A stretch of DNA of 64,000 nt from Nageia nagi (taxonomy: Eukaryota > Pinophyta), in assembly GCA_050084985.1 (NCBI GenBank), contig JBITNC010000001.1:70308001-70372000 (forward strand). Direction: 5' to 3'. The position numbers were made by a program, and so were the translations under genes. Below the pieces are notes generated by a model, which had not been told where the DNA came from, ran no database searches, and saw only the letters and a list, made by a program, of their open reading frames with translations. This document shows positions 48,121 through 57,960 of this stretch, in pieces (position 1 is the stretch's first letter; every line of letters starts with the position of its first letter).

Positions 48121-48470
48121 AGGAGGTGACACATTCAAATTAAGCTCAAAACTATGAGACAAGACATTCGATCCACACTCGATACTAGGAGGTGACACAT
48201 TCAAATCAAGCTCAAAACTATGAGACAACACATTTAATCCACACTCGATACTAGGAGGTGACACATTCAAATCAAGGTCGAAACTATGAGATAACACATT
48301 CAATCCACACTCGATACTAGGAGGTGACACATTCAAATCAAGCTCCATGTCATGAGGCAACGTGTTTAGATCATAATCGACAGTAGGAGGTGACACATTC
48401 AAATCAAGCTCAAATGTAGAGGAAACACATTCTCCTCACACTTGACATTAGGAGGTGACACATTATTGAA
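48121..48470 (-). repeat. 66-bp tandem repeat encoding DLNxxP motifs
   Basis: The landmark AGGAGGTGACACATTCAAAT begins at 48121, 48187, 48253, 48319 and 48385 (exactly 66 bp) and at 48450 (65 bp, a one-base loss). Minus-strand translation gives 22-residue units containing LDLNVSPPSIECGLNVLSHS. DLNVSP fits the DLNxxP form of the plant EAR repression motif. An open frame covers five units (48061-48402); the sixth, next to the SWIM finger, is out of frame because of the missing base. Confidence 0.85.
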
Positions 48471-48527
48471 GGGCCATCTAGATTGAAGTAGGGTTGTAAT
48501 CTTCATGGCATGTTTACAAATATTCTC

Positions 48528-48947
48528 CTACAATGCCCACATACAATCACATGCATTAAATTCAATCCCATAAGTGGTGACAAGGTATATGGTGGACTTT
48601 GTAGTTTGACTCTTTACACAATAAACATTCAAAATATATTCATGTGAAGAACAATCAAAATTAGGAATGCTACGGGATCTTTTTAGTGCATTTTCAACAT
48701 TCTTCTCCTTTTTATAGTTGTTCCATGAACCCATAGTCTTTAGTAGGTCTTTGTTTGTGTAGTATGACTCTACACACTTGAGAAGGGTGTAAATCAACCA
48801 GTCCATCCTCCTTCCACACTTCCTACTCTTGTCACCAAGAAATTTAAGCTTTAAGAAATAATGGTATGATTCAATGGTTGCATTAGTCTCTTGATTTGCA
48901 TGTGGAAAATCATGAAATGAATTGGCCCACATGGCTGCAAAGCACAT
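48528..48947 (-). pseudogene. SWIM protein: post-core and zinc-finger segment
   Basis: Best-preserved open block (139 residues) of the SWIM pseudogene. It contains ANQETNATIESYHYFLKLKF (the N-x-x-E-SxHxxLK block after the transposase core), CGRRMDWLIYTLLKCVESYY, and TTYGIEFNACDCMWAL, which starts the CxC…CxH SWIM finger. It stops at a TAG just before ENICKH. The start Met is internal to the original gene. Confidence 0.65.
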
Positions 48948-49991
48948 GTTATATCCATGATTATAATACCATCAATATAAATGTCAAACCAAATACATAT
49001 AAAAAAAAACTTGTAACCATATAATTATCAATCATTACTGATCCTATCACGAACAACCCACATGTGACGAAAGTAGTCTAGAAATACCTTCTCCTCCTTA
49101 AATTCATTGTAGAAATCATCTAAAAGTGTACTAATTGATGTTCTATTATCATTTGTATGCATAATTCATCCCAACTTGGAGAACATCTTTCTAGCAACAT
49201 CTTGGGAGGATGCATACCTAAAAGTATTTTTCAACCATGCTCTACGTACATGCCACATGCAAAGAAGTTATCGACATTTGAATACCATCCTATCGCATAC
49301 ATCTAAAGATAACATAAGAAATTTGTAATTGAAATTTATTTAAAAAATAGAATTATACTAAAATTTATAGCTAAACTTCAAATCTCATACTTGATAACTT
49401 CTATTTTAGGGAGAGAATCATCTATCATGAAGGCATTCACATGCCAATTAGGAAGATATTGATAGCCTTGATTATGCAATAACTATAATTATTCTTTTAT
49501 TTTTTTGTTCGATTACATTTAAGCAACCACCCATGCAATTAGCACACCACTTTCTTATTCATAAAAAATACATAATGTGTATAATTGGAACTGCAATCGA
49601 AAACACCAAGACATTTAGAATATATATATATATATTTGAAATACCATAAGTAAAGTAAGAAGAGCATATGAGACATAACTTACCAGGTACCAGTTGGTAT
49701 TAAATGTGGCATCCATTGCATTAATATTGTTATGTGATAATGTCACCATCTTCTCCAACATCCATGGAGTTTGAATGCCCAAAACAAAGCTATGCCCCCC
49801 TCCTCATTTTGATGATAAATAAAACATTTATCCTTCTCCTCTTCATACCATAAATTAATACTTTGTCTATCATCATCATATTTTCATACATCCATTTTTT
49901 AAAAGTCTTTTACATATGTTGGCAATATCTCTCTTTATTATAAACTTGTCTCTCATTGTTGGCAATTCACCAGACAACTCATTCAAGCACT

Positions 49992-50480
49992 TGATGGAAT
50001 TAGATCTACACTAATCCTCAAGGTCCAAGACTATAGGAAACTTAATCATTCAACATCTACAAGCTAATAACACCATTCACACAAGATAACACCAATATAA
50101 GTGGTTCCTCCCTCCTTAGGAGTACATCCACAACTAGATCTCAATTCTCAAACTATGCACCCTCTTACTACAATTCCTTTCTCTCCTACACAAACTAGTA
50201 GAGTAATCTTACTCAAAATCTAAGTGAGATTACAAGAGGAGAAGCCCTCTATTTATAGCATGAGAGCACCTCCCTAACCTCCCTTTAACCCAAGGGTAAG
50301 TTTAGGGTTACAATAAATATATTACCTAACTTTAACCTACCAACTAACCACTTGGTAAGGTCAAAGTTTACATAATAAAGAATTCAATTAATCCCTTAAG
50401 GTATCTAAATATCCTTTAAGTGATTAATTGAATTTACAAGGAGTTTAGATATTCACAATATTTCATTACAAATTCTAACA
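49992..50480 (-). mobile_element. Solo LTR inside the SWIM pseudogene
   Basis: TGTTAGAATTTGTAATGAAA from 50480 on the minus strand, ending CATCA at 49992; 489 bp. Flanks GCACT (49987-49991) and ACACT (50481-50485) form a 5-bp duplication with one mismatch. TATA box CTATTTATAGC at about 50256 (reverse), conserved hairpin 50100-50132. Removing it and one flank joins the two parts of the SWIM frame in phase. Confidence 0.85.
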
Positions 50481-51200
50481 ACACTAACCATCACAAATTT
50501 TATCAATAGACAAACCTATAACCAACAATGCCTCAATCATAGACACTATCTCATGTGACAAATGTGGTGCAATCAAATGCCTCCTAGAGTTTGTTGATAC
50601 ATCATGGACACCATGGCAAGGATGTTCATTCAAATCCACATTTTTAAAAGAATTATAGACAATGAAAGCAACATGATGGTTCCATTCATAAACCTTTACA
50701 AAAAAATTACATTTACATCCTCTCTTTTGGATGAAATATTTATTCCTTTTAGGAGGAGGTGGGTCATTTTGATGATCTTTGAACCCAAATGAGCACCACT
50801 AATTGCAAATTCACAATATTAGACTAATATAGGTATTACATTGAATACAATTAAAAACTAAATGTTACACAACCAAACTAAGGGTTAAAATAGAAAAACA
50901 CATGGAACATGTTCATATTGCAGATGCTTTTGGTGGATAATTAATAGAGTTTTCCTCAAAGACATTTTTCACTTCATGGTTACACACAAAATTGCATTGG
51001 GCTTCAAGAATATTTTCTTCACCTCTTGAAATCTTCCACTCTATCAACAGGTATTGCTGCCACCAAATCTATCTTAATACCTCCCGTGAAACAAATGTTG
51101 CTCCATGATAGGTCAACTCGAGAAAAAACCTTTTTTTCATTCATTTGTTGGACATGTAGGTTGAATGATTTTGATCCACTTCTTACCTTTCACCATTATA

Positions 51201-52200
51201 CCACATTGCCATTGTGAAAAAGATGAACATTTAATTAGAATGATATAAAATATGAGCCACTTATGAAATTTTTTATTGCATTTGTGTTACAAACATTTAA
51301 GTGTATTGACACTAAAGATCCAAATCAATATCTGTTTGAATTCAAAGGGAAAATTAAACTTAAGTTTAGGAGCTTACATTTTTAAGCAATCAAGAAAACT
51401 TATATTAGTCCTAATGATTATATAGTTTATAATTCCTTCTTACCTTTGTAATACGTACAAAATGCACATTGAAATGCTTGAACAAACTTTGTAGTAGAAG
51501 TATAAATTTCACCGGCAAGATAATAGAGCTCGTATGTTTACTTAATTATAGATGATATAAATTAAGTATATCATAAGAATGAATAATGATGTTGTATACA
51601 TAGTCTCTTTAAGAGATTTTAGATCTAAATATGAGAAGGCTAATACATCTTCAATCAAAAATGCCCAAAGGTTAGTGAGATACATGATTATTGGTGAATA
51701 TCAAAGGGATTCTTCTATTATTTTTCATGTTAAAAGATTTTGTACGCTTGTGTTTTTCTTTAAAATATAACTTACTCTTATCAACAAATAAATGGAATTT
51801 CTAACATAGGATCCCTAAAGCCAAGAATGCATGATGATTCTTAAAGAAAAAATATAATTTAGAATAAAGGAGACATTCTAGCAAGAATTAGATCGTAGGT
51901 TAACAAAACTTACATGTTGGACAAGCCCATGTTGGAAGAGAATCATTACAAGAAACGTGGAGCAAGTAAACTATAATAGAGAATTCAAATGACCTTCAAC
52001 ACTCTATGGGTTTATACAGGAGCCACTTGGGCCTATCAAAGGCGCCTTAACGTGTACATCAAATAAACTCTATTAGGATTGTAACTAAGATGCAATTGGG
52101 TGAAAATAAAACTTTTTGTTGTTGTAGGAATAGTTTGAAATCAAGTTTCTATAATGCCTACTTGCCTTTAAGAATGTAAGAAGAGTGTGTTTATCCTATT
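51201..52200. other. No gene seen
   Basis: AT-rich. The 63-residue frame at 51579-51770 lacks any recognised feature. It may include the 5' flank of the SWIM pseudogene. Confidence 0.4.
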
Positions 52201-52203
52201 GTA

Positions 52204-52382
52204 AAGATATATACAGATTCTCATGGATATCTATGTGATTCTTTGTAAACATATATGAAATATTTGACAAGTTTAAAGAATCCTTTTTAAAGAGAGGGAG
52301 CTTATACTATTATTTAGATATATATAGATTCTCTTGGATCTCTATGTGATTCTTTGTAAACATATATGAAATATTCGACAAG
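52204..52382. repeat. Pair of 67-bp direct repeats
   Basis: ATATATACAGATTCTCATGG… at 52206-52272 and ATATATATAGATTCTCTTGG… at 52318-52383. Both continue ATGTGATTCTTTGTAAACAT and ATATGAAATATTYGACAAG. About 112 bp apart, roughly 92% identical. Confidence 0.75.
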
Positions 52383-52589
52383 TAGGGTTACACCAAAAAA
52401 CATTGATGAAATATACAAGAATGAAGAAGAAACCTAGTAATGTTACACCAAAAAATAAATACTAATTTTTTTTTAGGTTAAAAGCAACATTTTTTTCATG
52501 GAAGGTACCACTTATAAACCTTTGAAATCACAAACGTGATATTCAACCTTCTTCCCTTGCTCCAAATGAAATCACAAATGAGACATTGA

Positions 52590-53170
52590 ACCACCATGGC
52601 TCGAGTTTTCTAATTCTCGCCCATCAAATCTAGCTAGTGAACTTGAGCTGATGCATTAAATGAATGACATCGAGATTCATGCCCATGCATGCACAAATAA
52701 TCATAAGGCGGTTATACCTTTTGAATTTTTTAAAAATTTCCTTAGTATGCGATTATACTCGAAAAAATAAAAATGCGTGATTATATTGCACAAGAATAAA
52801 AAAATGATAATATAATTGTAAGGCAATTTGGTATACGATTATATTCGAGTAAATAAAAAATTGTAGAATAATTGCAAAACGATTTGGTATAATTGCTTTA
52901 CGATATACCTGAATAAATCAAAATAGTTATGATGAAATCGTAAGATAATTTGATATAATTACCAAATGATTATACCTTATAAAAATAAAAAATAACAACA
53001 TGATCGCAAAACGATTTGATATGATCACCTTGAGATTATACCTAACGAAAACAAAAAAATAGTAGAAAAACCGTTTTATGATTTACCTTAGTTATCATAA
53101 AAATAACTTTTTCCAACTTCTGACATATACTCCATCTGATATGTGTCAAAAAAATCAAAACACGCATGAA
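52590..53170 (-). repeat. Palindrome-rich dispersed repeat, copy 2 (inverted)
   Basis: The core 52690-53045 holds degenerate GGTATAATY…GATTATACC units. Its reverse complement aligns with copy 1 on both sides: TGACACATATCAGATG…TATATGTCA next to the array at 53105-53140, then GTTGGAAAAAGTTATTTTTA and TTTTTGTTTTCGTTAGGTATA, and at the other end GAATCTCGATGTCATTCATT. So this is the same repeat in opposite orientation. Confidence 0.7.
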
Positions 53171-53199
53171 GAAAAGCTTAAGATATGCTTCGCCCTCCT

Positions 53200-53335
53200 C
53201 AGCTGCCCAACGACTTGAAGGGGCCCACCTCATTTGAAACCCACGTACTCCCCTGTGATAGGGTCTGCCGCCTCTGAACGCACGCGCGCCGGCCCGGGTT
53301 ACAAGCGGGCGATCCGGACCTCATATTCCCAATTT
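53200..53335. other. Short GC-rich island
   Basis: GC content rises sharply; 53276-53330 is about 70% GC (CGCACGCGCGCCGGCCCGGG at its centre) in a region otherwise near 35%. CpG is abundant, unlike the CpG-poor surroundings. No gene or RNA recognised. It may be the remnant of an unmethylated promoter or a recent insertion. Confidence 0.6.
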
Positions 53336-53520
53336 GTGGTTGTTTTGTTTACATTTTGGTAAAGGGAATCCGCATAGACCATGATTGTCCTGAATGCAAG
53401 GTATAATTTGCTTCTAAGTTTGTATTTCTTCATGGATTACCAGCTTCACCCAGCACTTTTTGTTGAGTAATAGACTATGGAGCAGAATACGAGGATCTCC
53501 AAGGATTCCAAGCCTAGATT

Positions 53521-53840
53521 TTCCTTTCGAAGATTTGTCTGCCCACTTTAATCATCTGCGTGGACTCTGACTCCATTTTTAGCCAACTATAGGCAGATCC
53601 ATTTTTGGGTTTTGAGAATAAATAGATTCAAGAGTGAGTTTTTAAAGAATTTGGCATATTTTAAGGATTAGTGTAGGGTATAATACATTTAAAATTATCA
53701 AAATATGGAAAATATAAAAAAAGTTCATCTTTCAATCTATTTCTTCTTAAATTCAAGATGGATCTGTTTACAGTTGGCTAAAGATGGAGGCAGAGTCCAA
53801 CATAGATGATTAGAGTGAGCAGACAAAACTTTCAAAGAAG
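53521..53840. repeat. Long hairpin (imperfect inverted repeat)
   Basis: Arms of about 120 bp: 53521-53643 and 53720-53840, separated by about 76 bp. Examples: TCATCTGCGTGGACTCTGAC pairs with GGCAGAGTCCAACATAGATG, and AGCCAACTATAGGCAGATCC with GGATCTGTTTACAGTTGGCT. About three quarters of positions match. A transcript would fold into a long double-stranded stem; it could also be a MITE. It abuts the 3' side of the LRR pseudogene. Confidence 0.75.
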
Positions 53841-53869
53841 TGAAAAATCTTATTATATCTCTAGCTTTT

Positions 53870-54790
53870 TCAGAGATGTACAGTTGCTGAGTTTATCTGG
53901 AATTCTGCCTTACCTGTCTGTTTCAAATCTGTCATAGACTTACAGTTGCCTATCGATTCTGGAATCTTTCCATTGAGCATGTTGGACTGTAGGTAGAGTT
54001 GCTTAAGTTTGTCAAGTTGCCAAATTCAGCGGATGGTTCCAGTGAACTTGTTTACCCCAAGATCTAGGAGGGTTAACTCCATCGTTGGATCACTGCCACA
54101 AGGGCAGAGAAGGAGGAATGTTACCTGATAGAGAGTTTTTTCGGAAGTAAAGATATGTCAAAGTTTTTTATCCACCTAAGTAGGGGAATGAACCCGTGAA
54201 ACTGTTATGGCCCAGAACCAGACTTCCAAAAACGTGAAGTTGGTCAGAGAAGTGGGAATGCTTTCAATCAAATCATTGTACAATTAAGCGGATGTGCTCC
54301 AAGTCTTTCAGCCGACCAAATTCTGGTGGTATGCTCCCACTCAAGTTGTTGACTGAAATTCTAATCCACTAAAGATGTTTGCAATTAGCCAGAGATTTGG
54401 GTATATGACCTGTAAGCAGGTTATTTCTGAGGTCCAACACCTTCAATACTTTGGCTTGTCCCAGCTGTGGTGGAATATTTCCTATGAAATGATTGAGGGG
54501 GAGATTTAAAGTGTGCAGTGAGGAAAGATCTCCCAAGGAAGGAGAAATCGCACCTTCCAATTGGAGATCGGGGAGGATGATGACAACCGCTCTTTTAGTA
54601 TGTTTTCTGCACCAAAAACCCTTCCACGAGCACACTGCCTCCGAATTATTTGCAGTCCAAGTGGAGAGCGCTTGCAGTGGATCTGGCTTACTGTTTTCAG
54701 AAGGACAGGAGAGCTTCAATATCCCTCCCATCACCCGGACTGTCTTCTACATTCAAAGCATGCCTGAAGATTGGAGAAAGACTAAATTAA
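53870..54790 (-). pseudogene. LRR receptor-like kinase ectodomain, pseudogene
   Basis: Minus strand. The N-terminal cap is split over two frames: VEDSPGDGRDIEALLSF (about 54755-54710), then DPLQALSTWTANNSEAVCSW with the CSWKGFWC cysteine pair. LRRs of the plant LxxLxLxxNxLxGxIPxxL type follow: LEGAISPSLGDLSSLHTLNL, LKVLDLRNNLLTGHIPKSL, ISVNNLSGSIPPEFGRL, LDLGVNKFTGTI and QLYLQSNMLNGKIPESIGNC. Stops and frameshifts occur from 54369 down. No transmembrane segment or kinase remains; it breaks off near the hairpin. In the family the ectodomain senses ligands at the cell surface. Confidence 0.75.
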
Positions 54791-54839
54791 TTTTTTTCTC
54801 AAAGTCAAGTGGAATTCATTAGCTGTCATAGTTAATTCA

Positions 54840-55839
54840 GTTTGCAAGTCTAGTGAAATTCATTAGCTTTACACTTTCTCCAGGTCAAATCTTCTCCACA
54901 TAGCCGAATTGACCGTGAAGAGGTAGAAAGGAGATTTCATATTGTTTGTTTGATGGACAGTCTAAATTTTATTGACTGTTTTCACATTTCTGTACTGACT
55001 AAAATGATACGTTTATGTTGAAGTTTCAAATTATCTACATTGTGATGGAGTCTTGGAATCATTACTTTACACAGTTTTGCAGGAGTTTTGCAGGCACACA
55101 TAGAGTGCCACCACTCTAGAGTGCAATACTCAAGGTCTGATTTGCACCTGGTCTTTAACCACGCTATGTGCTCTCTCTCAGTTCCATGTTCCTCTTAACC
55201 ATGGAATCCTTTGTTCTACGGGCAAATTCTCTCCTACCACTCTCTACATCTGCTTCCCCAACCATCTAGTTCCATGCTTACCTGTGTTTAGGATTTACTA
55301 TCTTTGCCTCCAATATTCCAAGCAAATCCCTACTGCACTCCACTATCCTTTATTCCTAATAAGGGCCGACAACCTGATCCTTTCTTAACACCTCTCTTTC
55401 CTTCTGTATGCTCTAATTTTCTACTCTGTCCTAAGCTATTGATTTGTTAAACTAGGTCTTCTATTTATATTTTCTCTAATGTCTGCACTGTAACAAATGA
55501 GCCATGTTGGTTGACATCAGCAGGTTTAATGGTTTTCCTGTTTGATGTTCCTTTGCTACGTTTGTTTATTGTCGTCTCGTAAGACATACACAAGAATCTT
55601 GCTCATGTCCTACCCATTCAACACAAACTCCTTCTCTTGGCTCCCCCTGTCCTAAGTCATTGGTGCGACATTGAGCGATGGAGTCCTCCCCTTTTCACTT
55701 TATCACTCATACCCACTTAGAGGTGATCGCAAAATTTCAAAAATTTTAAAAATCCATGTGTGTTTCCTTTGCTTCGGTTGGTGCTCCTGCATCCAACGAT
55801 CAGTGTACAAAGTCAATGTGAGCACATTTGTGTGAGATT
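54840..55839. other. No gene seen
   Basis: Upstream side of the LRR pseudogene. Composition is less AT-rich than average, with pyrimidine-rich stretches (55120-55450), but no open frame with a domain. Confidence 0.4.
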
Positions 55840-56345
55840 CTTCATTTTAAATCTTCTTCTCTTCCAATCTTGTTCTTTTCTTTTGGGACTTCCGATCCAA
55901 TTGTTTTCTTGATTCTCCTATCTTCAATCTTTCTCCATCTTTACGAGCCTTTGATGTAATCCTCTTTTTACAACTTTGCCCAATCGTGTTGGAGAAACTC
56001 CTCCAAAAAATAGGTTCCATTATCCATCTCTCCTTGAAAGTATTCCTCGCCTTTAGCTTCTCCTTCCATGGGTTGTGGTCCATAGTTCCCCATTTGTCTC
56101 TTCCTCTTCAATCATAATAGTTGTACCAAACAAGGTCAAGGCCTTTTCTGACCTGAACTTTTCCTTCTCTTTCTTTGCTTGGTTATCCACATGTTTATCC
56201 ATGTTTTCCATTTCTTTCATGGATTGTTTGTCCATGCACTTCTTGGCTTCCTTTTGGACACCCATGTGGCTGTCCTTGTACTCCAAGACCACACTTAAGG
56301 GATATTCTCTATCCTCTTCACTGGTTACCTCTTTAAGTTTTCTTG
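55840..56345 (-). pseudogene. Charged coding relic left of repeat A
   Basis: Two minus-strand open blocks (56292-56053 and 56083-55847), Lys/Glu-rich and helix-prone (VQKEAKKCMDKQSMKEMENM; RKDGERLKIGESRKQLDRKS). The upstream end has EVTSEEDREYPLSV. The similar LEVVTSEEDTFEVDEVYEE occurs in the larger relic at 59830-61330, suggesting copies of one gene or element. Family not recognised. Confidence 0.4.
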
Positions 56346-56357
56346 TGATGCAAGAGC

Positions 56358-57960
56358 ATCACTTGGTAATCCATCATTTCAATCCCTTGTGTGGGCATTT
56401 GCGAACATCACGTTCCAACTGATCATTCAGGCACTTCGTGGAACAATCAGCATGCTTCATCAATTCACTCATTCAACGCATACCCAGCAATCAATACATT
56501 CCAGCCCTTTTGTCAAATAGTTGGCGAGCATCACCTGCTTCGCCAAGATTGATGGAAATAAAGAAGAAAGGTAGTCGGCAGCAATAAAGAACGGAGGTAG
56601 TCGGCAACAATCAAGGAACTGAGAATCCAAGGATTTCTAGAAGGGAAGAAAATTTGAAACGAATCTTCATTGTAATAACAACTCATTGAATAAAGAGGCA
56701 TAGGGGTGTAATGTACCCATTTTTGTGTTGTAATGTTTCATTTTGTTAGTCGTGTAGTTCCCACTCTTTGTAATAAAATGTAATGCAAAAATAAGAAGGT
56801 GATGTGGGACGTCCCCTTTTGTGACTGTATTAGGAGTTTATTTGTGCAATAACCCAAGTTATGTTGTATAATAAAGTGGCCCCCCTCAACGAAGAATTAG
56901 ACTGTTGTCTATAAAGGGGAAATGTGCGTCCCATTTTGGCATTGGGTATGTTATTATTTTGTGAATTTGGAGTTGTGGGCTGAACCCCAACACACTCTTG
57001 TGAGATTTAGGTGGTGCTCCCTAGGTTTGCAGGAGAAACCAGGCTTGTGGCAAGGTGATGTGCTCTTTTGCATGACTGGAAAGTGTTGGATCCGCCTTAG
57101 GATTCACATTGGAGCTTATTTTACAGAGTTTTCAGGATATGCAGGTCATTGGAGTGAGACATCCCACTTTGGGAGTATATTTTGTGGTGAATCTTTCCTT
57201 AAGAGAAGGACGTCCAACTTTGGAGTCCACTTTTGGGTTGTTTTGTGATTAGAATTGTGTTGTTTGGTCCAGATCTGACATTTGGTATTTGCACAAATAT
57301 TTTAATAAGTTTGTGTAGACAAATCTGCCATTTTGGGGTGTTTTGTGCATATTTTCTGTATGATTTTCAGATCTGAATATTGCTGGTAAATTGCAGAATT
57401 TTAGTTAGGGTTTTTACAAGAGGAGTGGTAAGGAGGACAAAATTGGGAAACATGGGCAAAACGATATGGGACTGGAGGAAAGTCTTTCAGTGCAATTCCT
57501 AGGATGACGTCCAAGAATTCAAAGGGCCTACAAATCAATTCATTTTTCTGCAAAGGTGATCAAGTTGAAAGTCAAAGTTTCATTGTTGTGCTCTTCGATG
57601 GTTATCAAGAAGGGCTGAAAGTGTTTTTTTCGTCATGTGTTTGCAAACATGAAACAATGTCGTCTTGACGACAGTCTCGTGTGTAGAAGTGATGTAAAAC
57701 TGGTAATGAAAGCAAACAATTTTGTCCTGGAGTCCCCTACAGTTCATCTAGGTGATAACATTATGTTGAATGCCCTTTATCCATTGTGTAGGTGTTAGAA
57801 ACATAGAGAAGATGTTAATATCTATTACCTATTATCAAATGCATGCAATATGAGAGATTTGTGATAACGTTTTGGGTTGATTGGTTCATGCCTGTCTCAT
57901 CATCTGTCAATTCTTGTGTGGTATTAAGTTTGGGGGCATCCACTCTTTCTTGACTGCGTC
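56358..57960 (+). repeat. 0.9-kb direct repeat, copy A (with solo LTR)
   Basis: From GCATCACTTGGTAATCCATC to about TTTCTTGACTGCGTCAAA, collinear with copy B (58887-59800) apart from the 712-bp LTR at 56707-57418. Shared blocks include TATCACGTTCCAACTGATCA-type, AGGTAGTCGGCAGCAAT and AAACATAGAGAAGATGTTAA. No intact frame. Confidence 0.8.
56707..57418 (+). mobile_element. Solo LTR in repeat copy A
   Basis: TGTAATGTACCCATTTTTG…GGGTTTTTACA, 712 bp, flanked by AGGGG (56702-56706) and AGAGG (57419-57423). Copy B has the uninterrupted CATAGAGGAGTGG, which is the empty site with one AGAGG. TATA-like CTATAAAGGGG at about 56920 suggests plus orientation. The open frame 56922-57248 lies wholly inside the LTR and is not a gene. 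The family differs from the other LTRs here. Confidence 0.8.

Larger units (their letters stand above)
48061..51200 (-). pseudogene. MULE-derived SWIM zinc-finger protein, pseudogene
   Basis: Minus-strand blocks in order: N-terminus FSRVDLSWSNICFTGG and IPVDRVEDFK (51150-51030), WCSFGFKDHQN and GCKCNFFVKVYEWNHHVAFI (50800-50660), HPCHGVHD and a helix-rich block (to 50481), then after a solo LTR LNELSGELPTMRDK (49990). The transposase-like core has VLGIQTPWMLEKMV and AMDATFNTNW (49790-49700), GYQYLPNWHVNAFMIDS (49480-49390) and LLCMWHVRRAWLKNTF (about 49280-49220). The SWIM finger CDCMWAL…CKH is at about 48545-48510. A TAG precedes ENICKH. The family is MULE-transposase-derived DNA-binding proteins. 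Gaps may be introns or deletions. Confidence 0.65.

Noticed and set aside
49620-49640. Short AT dinucleotide run
   Set aside because: Ordinary microsatellite of about eight repeats.
53276-53335. GC-rich island considered as tRNA or rRNA
   Set aside because: No cloverleaf or T-arm consensus and no match to 5S or 45S rRNA sequence that I recall.
56922-57248. 108-residue open frame with several Trp and Cys residues
   Set aside because: Lies entirely inside a solo LTR bounded by a target duplication and includes its transcribed region; not a host gene.
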